The position numbers and the translations under genes were made by a program. A stretch of 26,887 bases of DNA from a virus, in the IMG/VR virus record IMGVR_UViG_3300019776_000484, positions 1 through 26,887 of that record; one strand, given 5' to 3'. The notes below the pieces were generated by a model that saw nothing but the letters and a program-made list of their open reading frames with translations, did no database searches and had not been told where the DNA came from. Positions 14,856-19,955 of the stretch are shown here, in pieces. The first letter of the stretch is position 1, and each line of letters opens with the position of its first letter.

Positions 14856-14884
14856 ATTATAGGATAAATGGGATTTATTGTCAA
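14856..14884 (-). promoter_or_regulatory. Early promoter cassette 4 with palindromic operator
   Basis: TTGACA (14879-14884), 17 bp, TATAAT (14856-14861), with ATAAAT-ccc-ATTTAT (minus-strand reading) at 14864-14878. It drives the gene at 14586-14819. The -35 contains the TGA of the next gene upstream. Confidence 0.85.
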
Positions 14885-15147
14885 GCCGCAGCGTAGACAG
14901 CGGGAACAACACCACGCATCTCATTCAGAACCGTCACGATGACGGGCGTAGTGCGAGCCACAACCAGCACCAGAGGCTCGCGTTTGTTGGGGTTGAACCA
15001 ATATTCGCACTCGCCCACAGCACTGGTGGCTTTAAGTTTGCTGCGCTTGAAGCCAATTTTAACGAGATCGATGGTGACGTCTGCTTTGATGCGGCAGACA
15101 CGCTGAGAGAACCTGGTGGCAGCGTGAGGCGTGAACTTGACTTGCAT
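14881..15147 (-). CDS. Small early protein, possibly DUF4258-like
   Basis: The 88-residue basic protein starts MQVKFTPHAATRFSQRV and has a mid-region with EYWFNPNKREPLVLVVAR followed by TPVIVTVLNEM. The HAATRFSQR helix followed by strands ending in 'vitvln' resembles the DUF4258 group of small toxin-like or RNA-binding proteins, which I suggest only tentatively. A GGAGA ribosome site precedes the ATG. Its own cassette (5) lies upstream, and its leader is divergent from the others between the -10 and the ATG. Confidence 0.65.
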   Translation of the reverse strand: MQVKFTPHAATRFSQRVCRIKADVTIDLVKIGFKRSKLKATSAVGECEYWFNPNKREPLVLVVARTTPVIVTVLNEMRGVVPAVYAAA

Positions 15148-15187
15148 CGCAATCTCCTACATACCAATCTGTGTTGTCAGTATTAGT

Positions 15188-15216
15188 ATTATAGGATAAA
15201 TGCGATTTATTGTCAA
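15188..15216 (-). promoter_or_regulatory. Early promoter cassette 5 with palindromic operator
   Basis: TTGACA (15211-15216), 17 bp, TATAAT (15188-15193), with ATAAAT-cgc-ATTTAT at 15196-15210 (minus reading). It drives the gene at 14881-15147 and starts 2 bp after the stop of the 55-residue membrane protein. Confidence 0.85.
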
Positions 15217-15217
15217 A

Positions 15218-15385
15218 TTATCGGGTCCAGCGACCGATAGCCCATAGCAGCACTGGCAGCCCAATGATGATGGTCAGAGGGTGGGCAATAGCAAGCCAGA
15301 CTACACCCCCAATGACGGCTGCTGAGAACATATTTCCCCAACCGAATAGCATGCTCAGAGCAATGTAGACAAGAACGAAATGCAT
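15218..15385 (-). CDS. Small two-helix membrane protein
   Basis: This 55-residue frame was read by hand. The product is almost entirely hydrophobic: a first membrane segment (residues about 3-16, FVLVYIALSMLFGW), a short turn, then AVIGGVVWLAIAHPLTIII and LPVLLWAIG, ending in the basic tail GRWTR. It could span the membrane two or three times. A TAGGAA ribosome site precedes the ATG. It sits in the early array under its own promoter (15419-15447), so it is more likely an early envelope-modifying protein than a lysis holin, though holin function cannot be excluded. Confidence 0.7.
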   Translation of the reverse strand: MHFVLVYIALSMLFGWGNMFSAAVIGGVVWLAIAHPLTIIIGLPVLLWAIGRWTR

Positions 15386-15418
15386 GATAGTTCCTAAATG
15401 TGTGTTGATAGTGTTTGT

Positions 15419-15447
15419 ATTGTAGAAGATTATTGATTATTCGTCAA
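15419..15447 (-). promoter_or_regulatory. Sigma-70 promoter without the array operator
   Basis: TTGACG (15442-15447), 17 bp, TACAAT (15419-15424). The -35 lies in the Leu-Asp-Glu codons at the end of the upstream gene. The spacer has AATAATCAATAAT rather than the ATAAAT palindrome, so this promoter may escape the array's regulator. It drives the membrane protein. Confidence 0.7.
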
Positions 15448-15847
15448 GTTTTCTAATATTGATCTGAATGTCGATGTCATCGTGCTCAGAAATATCTTTA
15501 CACACCAACTCTAGCATATCGATCATCTTGAATGCTTGCTTCCATCTGCCAATATCGCTTTTGCTGGCAATCTTGCCAGGCGGATAGGATCCGAATTTTA
15601 CATAATGTTCAAAGAGCGATGACATAGGCGATACATTTCCATCTTGCGGATATTTGTATCGCTTCCACCAAGTGTCTGAGTGCTTCTCTCTGATATCAAA
15701 CAACTCATCTAATGATTCGTCATCGTGTAGTCGTTCGCACAAATACTCAAAGTATGCTTTGTCCAAATATTCGTAAAGTCCTTGTTTTGTGACTCGTATC
15801 AAGTTGCCTTTTAGTGAATCAATCAAGTCATCGTGTTCTGTGTACAT
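15437..15847 (-). CDS. Early protein of unknown function
   Basis: The 136-residue protein starts MYTEHDDLIDSL, similar to the start of the protein at 12564-12899. The body is charged and helical (EYLDKAYFEYLCERLHDDES, then SDTWWKRYKYPQDGN) and it ends with an acidic strand (DIQINIRKLDE). No domain is recognised. The ATG at 15847 follows AAGGAAC; an earlier in-frame start at 15880 lacks a ribosome site. It follows the helicase gene by about 100 bp and may share its transcript. Confidence 0.7.
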   Translation of the reverse strand: MYTEHDDLIDSLKGNLIRVTKQGLYEYLDKAYFEYLCERLHDDESLDELFDIREKHSDTWWKRYKYPQDGNVSPMSSLFEHYVKFGSYPPGKIASKSDIGRWKQAFKMIDMLELVCKDISEHDDIDIQINIRKLDE

Positions 15848-15908
15848 ATTAGTTCCTTTTTGTTTAGATTCCGCGATCATGCGTTAGGGTTTGGCTGACT
15901 GAGAACTT

Positions 15909-15957
15909 ATGTAATCAAAATACCCTATAAAGACTTCTTAGGATATAATGATTACAT
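15909..15957. repeat. 9-bp inverted repeat downstream of the helicase gene
   Basis: ATGTAATCA (15909-15917) and TGATTACAT (15949-15957) are perfect inverted arms separated by 31 bp. The right arm covers the stop codon of the helicase gene. There is no U-tract next to it, so the role is unclear. Confidence 0.4.
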
Positions 15958-17337
15958 TTTCCTTTTATCTCTCAGTTGCCGAACATTGTTTTTTACTTGT
16001 TCGCGTCGTGCTTGTAGCCGTTCCTCTTCCGTTGTGTATTTGTGCTTGCGACCACGCACTGGCTTTGTGTAGCCAATATCTACTTGATCGCGGATAATAG
16101 CCTCATCAAAAAAGATTGCGATAAAGCCCATAGCAACGCCCTCGTCCATTACGAACACATCAAGCACATTATCGCCGTGATCAGCAAGACGATAGCCAGT
16201 GCGTAGAACCAGTTGATAAAACTTATAGGTAGCCCATAGATTGGTGATCTTGCGCTTGATGTCGTGCTCATTATCACCAGCAAACCAGTTATCAGTCATC
16301 CATTTCTTTGCTAACGGATCAGGAACCAGAGCAGTTTCCAATGAAATGTTCCAGTATTGCGTGTAGCCATTGAGGCCGTGTGCGTTATGACTGATAGGAA
16401 TATCATCCATATGTCTGCCATCTTTGCCCCAAATGATATTGCGAGCACTGAGCACAGGACCAGTGCGTGTCTTATCCACATGCTCTTGCCAAGCAGACAG
16501 CAGTTCTGGTTGCTTCATCATCAAGTTCTTGCTCCAAACAAGATTGGGACTATGTAGCCTTATAGGTTGCGGATGAGGCTCAAACTTATGCTTAATCTCA
16601 TATGGAATGGAACTATTGCGTAGCCAATGACCCATAGCAGTATGCTCGAAAGCAGCAGCAGCAATATGAACACTGCGCCACATATTGAGTATGTCTGTGT
16701 TCAGCACCAATAGCATCTTGTGCGGTTGCTCACTGCCAACTCGCAATGCGGTCCAAGTGTTAGCAGTCATCCACACCGTATAGTTCTCATTGGTCATCTG
16801 TCTAAATGACTGAGATTCGGTAATGATATTGTCCTGTGGAGTTCTATACACACGAAATGGATATAGTTCAGTGTCTTCGTGTTGATCCAACTCATACATT
16901 CGTTGATGTTCTGGTTTGACCCAACAGAACACATTCTCTATGTCCAAGTCAGGACGCCATTGACCAGTAGTGTTGTATCTAAGCGACAGTGTGGTAACAA
17001 TGCCTTCCAATGCTTCATCAATAATGAGATGATAGTTGGCCCTGTATGCTCTGTGACTTGACTGCGTGAATGTTTGTGCTGTAATGATAATGGCATCACG
17101 CCCACTACGCATAGCATCATATAGTGCCGTAGCGGTGTTGTCGTGTGTTGTATGATTGATTCGGAACCAACCAATCTTGTTGAGATCACGCACATACTGA
17201 TCCTGTAATGCGATACTTGGAACCACAACCAATACTCTGGATCCACTGCTGATGTGATCGCGGATCTGTTTGTAAATGCCAGTGGCTGCGTCAGTGGTCT
17301 TTCCAGCGCCACACGCTCTGCTATCTATTGTAATCAT
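15952..17337 (-). CDS. DEAD-like superfamily 2 helicase
   Basis: The 461-residue protein has Walker A CGAGKTT (residues 9-15), motif Ia-like VLVVVPSIALQDQY (35-48), motif II IIDEAL (105-110), and a motif VI-like QLVLRTGYR (375-383), so it is a superfamily 2 ATPase. The last 34 residues form a basic, charged tail (RGRKHKYTTEEERLQARREQ) of a type seen in DNA-binding phage proteins. The start at 17337 was chosen because AAGGAG precedes it. The upstream ATG at 17361 abuts the -10 hexamer and would be upstream of the transcription start. It likely acts in DNA replication or transcription remodelling. It is the first gene of the leftward early transcript. Confidence 0.8.
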   Translation of the reverse strand: MITIDSRACGAGKTTDAATGIYKQIRDHISSGSRVLVVVPSIALQDQYVRDLNKIGWFRINHTTHDNTATALYDAMRSGRDAIIITAQTFTQSSHRAYRANYHLIIDEALEGIVTTLSLRYNTTGQWRPDLDIENVFCWVKPEHQRMYELDQHEDTELYPFRVYRTPQDNIITESQSFRQMTNENYTVWMTANTWTALRVGSEQPHKMLLVLNTDILNMWRSVHIAAAAFEHTAMGHWLRNSSIPYEIKHKFEPHPQPIRLHSPNLVWSKNLMMKQPELLSAWQEHVDKTRTGPVLSARNIIWGKDGRHMDDIPISHNAHGLNGYTQYWNISLETALVPDPLAKKWMTDNWFAGDNEHDIKRKITNLWATYKFYQLVLRTGYRLADHGDNVLDVFVMDEGVAMGFIAIFFDEAIIRDQVDIGYTKPVRGRKHKYTTEEERLQARREQVKNNVRQLRDKRKM

Positions 17338-17361
17338 CCTAATCTCCTTGACTATGTTCAT

Positions 17362-17389
17362 ATTATACAGTATATTTATTATTAGTCAA
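17362..17389 (-). promoter_or_regulatory. Promoter of the helicase gene with overlapping palindrome
   Basis: TTGACT (17384-17389), 16 bp, TATAAT (17362-17367). The palindrome TATAC-A-GTATA (17364-17374) overlaps the -10, an ideal place for a repressor. This operator differs from the ATAAAT type of the array. Confidence 0.75.
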
Positions 17390-17405
17390 GTATTATCTTG
17401 ACTAA
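17382..17405. repeat. Perfect inverted repeat at the early divergence point
   Basis: TTAGTCAAG (17382-17390) and CTTGACTAA (17397-17405) flank TATTAT. Each arm holds a TTGACT -35-like hexamer pointing outward. The left one serves the helicase promoter; the right one has no -10 at 17 bp. It may be a regulator site between the two early operons. Confidence 0.5.
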
Positions 17406-17428
17406 ATACTTTACACATAGGAGCCAAT

Positions 17429-17713
17429 ATGGAACTACAAAGACGAGGACGCGGACGACCAAAGGGCTACAAGGTCACCGACGAAACCAAACAAAAAATC
17501 AAAAACACAAGTGCCAGAACAGTATCAATCGCTGTAACCACACCAGATGGCCACTTTCCCAGTTTGCGTGCTGCTGGATTATATTACAATCTAACATCAA
17601 GCAGTATTGCTCACAGATGTAAAACTGGAGCACGACAGCGCAGTGAGGGCTATAGTGAGACAGACAGCGTAAAGGATTACAGAGGATGGTTTGCCGCACG
17701 GATCACAATCTAA
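17429..17713 (+). CDS. Standalone NUMOD/AT-hook DNA-binding protein
   Basis: The 94-residue basic protein starts with an AT-hook-like RRGRGRPKGY, then a NUMOD3-like helix (VTDETKQKIKNT), then a NUMOD1-like unit (PDGHFPSLRAAGLYYNLTSS, then IAHRCK). These modules normally sit at the ends of homing endonucleases, but here there is no nuclease domain. It is the first gene of the rightward operon, next to palindromes in the divergent control region, so it could be a regulator built from homing-enzyme parts, or a remnant. A TAGGAG ribosome site precedes it. Confidence 0.7.
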   Translation: MELQRRGRGRPKGYKVTDETKQKIKNTSARTVSIAVTTPDGHFPSLRAAGLYYNLTSSSIAHRCKTGARQRSEGYSETDSVKDYRGWFAARITI

Positions 17714-17726
17714 CAGGAGAATAGAG

Positions 17727-18227
17727 ATGAAACGCATGAACTATAAACGGAAAGTAACCAAAGCAAACACCGTATATACTGATTTGGCATTACAGGATCA
17801 GCAGTATCTAAAAAAAGAACTGGGTGATGTCCAAATCATGCTTGACGCAGTGGTTAGTGCCAGTGCCAAAGACAAAGATTACGAGGATATGGCTGCTACA
17901 TTTACAGAAAATCGCAGTGACTTGCCTCGTCGTGGTGAGTATCCATTCAAGCATAATAGCATCAAGGATTTTGTTGATGGTCTGATACATAACTTTGATT
18001 CTGGCAATCAACGCAATTACAGCGAAAAGCAGTTACGCGGATTGGAAGTAGTATTCGGAGTGCTACATGACATATTTCCAGAGCACATCGAAGACATTGA
18101 GTTTGTAGAAGGACAACCAGCAATCACGCCAAAACCAAAACCAACACCACAGCCAAATATTACGCAGAACAGTTTATTTGACTTCGGTGACTATGAGGTA
18201 AGTATTACTGTAAGGAAGAAAGTATGA
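17727..18227 (+). CDS. Protein of unknown function with Pro-rich linker
   Basis: The 166-residue protein has a basic start (RMNYKRKVTKAN), a helical body (QQYLKKELGDVQIMLDAVVS; LRGLEVVFGVLHDIFPEHI), then a Lys/Pro linker (TPKPKPTPQPN) and a short C-terminal strand region (NSLFDFGDYEVSITVRKK). The start at 17727 follows AGGAGA; an earlier frame start at 17691 overlaps the previous gene. Its stop overlaps the next ATG by 4 bp, so the genes are coupled. No family is recognised; the linker suggests two independently folding parts. Confidence 0.7.
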   Translation: MKRMNYKRKVTKANTVYTDLALQDQQYLKKELGDVQIMLDAVVSASAKDKDYEDMAATFTENRSDLPRRGEYPFKHNSIKDFVDGLIHNFDSGNQRNYSEKQLRGLEVVFGVLHDIFPEHIEDIEFVEGQPAITPKPKPTPQPNITQNSLFDFGDYEVSITVRKKV

Positions 18228-18424
18228 AATATATTATAATCAGTGGTCAGAATATTGACGATATGGCCAATAAAGTCAATGAACACACACAATTGGGATG
18301 GGAACCTATTGGTGGTGTTCAGTTTGATCGCATCAATTTGCCATATCAGACCATGGTAAAGCAAACAGCAGATATTCCAGCACTGCTAAAACCAAAGGCT
18401 AAAACTACTAAAGGAGAAAAATAA
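18224..18424 (+). CDS. DUF1737-like small protein
   Basis: The 66-residue protein has the pattern of DUF1737: a strand (KYIIISG), a helix with MANKVNEHTQLGW, then EPIGGVQFD and YQTMVKQ. The 'helix-GWxPxGG-strand' core is distinctive. Function of that family is not known. It ends with a basic tail (KPKAKTTKGEK). The ATG overlaps the preceding stop (ATGA), and its own TAA overlaps the next ATG, placing it firmly in the rightward operon. Confidence 0.65.
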   Translation: MKYIIISGQNIDDMANKVNEHTQLGWEPIGGVQFDRINLPYQTMVKQTADIPALLKPKAKTTKGEK

Positions 18425-18606
18425 TGCCTAAAAAAGAGATATATCAAGACGAAAAGACTGGCTTATATTTGGAGCGAGAAGTAAAATTTGAGAAACGCGA
18501 GAAAATGAGCAGGCAGGAATGGCGCTGCTATTTTGCAGACGAAGAAATTTCGGAGCAAGAGTTCCGTGACGAATACGCCAAATATAAGAGGCCTTTAGAT
18601 GCATAA
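18424..18606 (+). CDS. Small charged protein of unknown function
   Basis: The 60-residue protein is rich in Lys, Glu and Arg (EREVKFEKREKMSRQEWRCY, then SEQEFRDEYAKYKR). It appears to be a strand followed by helices, with no recognised domain. Its ATG overlaps the previous stop as TAATG, and AAGGAG lies just upstream. The HNH-AP2 gene begins inside its last codons, indicating insertion at or near its 3' end. Confidence 0.65.
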   Translation: MPKKEIYQDEKTGLYLEREVKFEKREKMSRQEWRCYFADEEISEQEFRDEYAKYKRPLDA

Positions 18607-19075
18607 AGTAATAGATTGGAACGAAATCTTTGTATACAAAGACGGTGATCTATACTGGAAAGAAACTAAAGGCAATGCAAAAAAAGGATCAAAAGCAGGA
18701 TATTTGCATCATACTGGATATGTTTGTGTAGGCTATCAAGGCAAATCATATAGAATACATCGAATTATATGGGAGATGCATAACTGGCCTATCCCGTCTA
18801 ACAAACATATAGATCATGCTGATAGAAATAAGACAAATAATCGCATAGAAAATTTGCGTTGTTGTTCTCATGCTCAAAATGCTCAAAATATGAAACTTCA
18901 TGTAAAGAACATATCTGGACATCGCGGGGTAACTTGGTATAAACCATATGAAAAATGGAATGCTTATATTATGGATAATAATAAACGAAAACATCTTGGA
19001 TATTTTGATGATGTCAATGACGCAATCGCTGCCCGCAAAGCAGCAGAACAACAATTACAATGGAATCAATACTAA
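18599..19075 (+). CDS. HNH homing endonuclease with AP2 DNA-binding domain
   Basis: The 158-residue protein is a close paralogue of the one at 7412-7882, with H54 (YRIHRIIWEMHN), D72-H73 (HIDHADRN), N80/N81 and the identical run NLRCCSHAQNAQN. The AP2 part (SGHRGVTWYKP, HLGYFDDVNDAIAAR) is retained. It overlaps the upstream gene by 8 bp and the downstream one as TAATG, so it relies on operon transcription, unlike its paralogue with a private promoter. All catalytic residues are present. It probably spread as a mobile gene between phage loci. Confidence 0.9.
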   Translation: MHKVIDWNEIFVYKDGDLYWKETKGNAKKGSKAGYLHHTGYVCVGYQGKSYRIHRIIWEMHNWPIPSNKHIDHADRNKTNNRIENLRCCSHAQNAQNMKLHVKNISGHRGVTWYKPYEKWNAYIMDNNKRKHLGYFDDVNDAIAARKAAEQQLQWNQY

Positions 19076-19332
19076 TGAACCTATGGAATGAAGTATTTGG
19101 CGTCAGTAATCAGTATAACACTGCTAGTGCTGTCCAATATCACAAAATCTATAGTGCTGAAGAGTTGGCTCGGTCGCAATATAATAGTTTGACTATATCA
19201 GAGGATCAACTAAACTATGTTGGTCCTACTGATAGACAACTCGCCCAGCACGAAGGATTGCGTGATGCCTGGGAGCGATATGTCGTTGTAGCAAAACTAC
19301 ACGATATACCTGTAAAACGATTTGGAGAATAG
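19075..19332 (+). CDS. Protein of unknown function
   Basis: The 85-residue protein starts NLWNEVFGV and has a helical second half (DRQLAQHEGLRDAWERYVVV). No domain is recognised. Its ATG at 19075 overlaps the HNH stop (TAATG). The start at 19060 was rejected because it lies within the HNH gene with no ribosome site. The stop directly abuts the next ATG, whose ribosome site (GGAGA) lies in its last codons. Confidence 0.65.
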   Translation: MNLWNEVFGVSNQYNTASAVQYHKIYSAEELARSQYNSLTISEDQLNYVGPTDRQLAQHEGLRDAWERYVVVAKLHDIPVKRFGE

Positions 19333-19707
19333 ATGAATAAAGACATATACGGATACGGCACAGAAACTATATCAGTGCCTGAATATAAGCAAGTGCGATC
19401 AGAAGACGGTGATGCAACTGAATTTACCACCACTGCTAAAATCTATCAGCGCGTAATCATTGGAGTGCGCGTCGGTATGCCGCCGGCTAGTATTCTCAGC
19501 GCGACACAGCAACAATATGAAGCACGCCGCCAGGCAATTGCTGCTATTACTAATAGTAAAGACTATGATTGGCTAATGGCTCACAACTGGGATGGACACA
19601 TCCCTCTTTTCAGATATCGCGAAGATCCTGTAAATGATGTGCTAATTGGCAGCATGGATTTTTACATTGACGAGAAAGATTACATAGTTCACTTACTAGG
19701 AAGATAA
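19333..19707 (+). CDS. Protein of unknown function
   Basis: The 124-residue protein has a strand-rich start (ETISVPEYKQVR, KIYQRVIIGVRVG), a helix (LSATQQQYEARRQAIAAI) and ends with DDFY-like strands (SMDFYIDEKDYIVHLL). No domain is recognised. It starts immediately after the previous stop and is followed 2 bp later by the last gene of the operon. Confidence 0.65.
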   Translation: MNKDIYGYGTETISVPEYKQVRSEDGDATEFTTTAKIYQRVIIGVRVGMPPASILSATQQQYEARRQAIAAITNSKDYDWLMAHNWDGHIPLFRYREDPVNDVLIGSMDFYIDEKDYIVHLLGR

Positions 19708-19709
19708 CA

Positions 19710-19955
19710 ATGAACGAACACGATATTGAAGATGATGATATGGAAGAATACACTGCCAAGATGGAAGATATGACTGCTCTACAGTCATTTTACCATGTGT
19801 TCGCAATTTCCAAGCACGATAATGAAACAGACGATGAATATGAGGAGCGTAAAATCGCTCGTCAAACATTTGAGCAGATGTTAGAAGCAAATGGAATCAC
19901 GCCCAGCGAGTATCTAGCAGAACTGATCAGGCGTGGAGATCATACTGTTCATTAA
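19710..19955 (+). CDS. Small acidic protein of unknown function
   Basis: The 81-residue protein is strongly acidic at the start (NEHDIEDDDMEEYTAKMED) and helical throughout, with a C-terminal segment (RQTFEQMLEANGITPSEYLA) that looks like a small helical bundle. No family is recognised. An AGGAAG ribosome site precedes it. It ends the rightward operon, and its TAA is nested with the opposing fibre gene's stop in TTAA. Confidence 0.65.
   Translation: MNEHDIEDDDMEEYTAKMEDMTALQSFYHVFAISKHDNETDDEYEERKIARQTFEQMLEANGITPSEYLAELIRRGDHTVH

Noticed and set aside
13816-15216. CRISPR array
   Set aside because: The repeats are promoters at irregular distances (about 260-490 bp) with coding sequence between them, not short uniform spacers.
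17338-17361. Longer helicase start at 17361
   Set aside because: The ATG abuts the -10 hexamer and precedes the predicted transcription start; the ATG at 17337 has an AAGGAG site.
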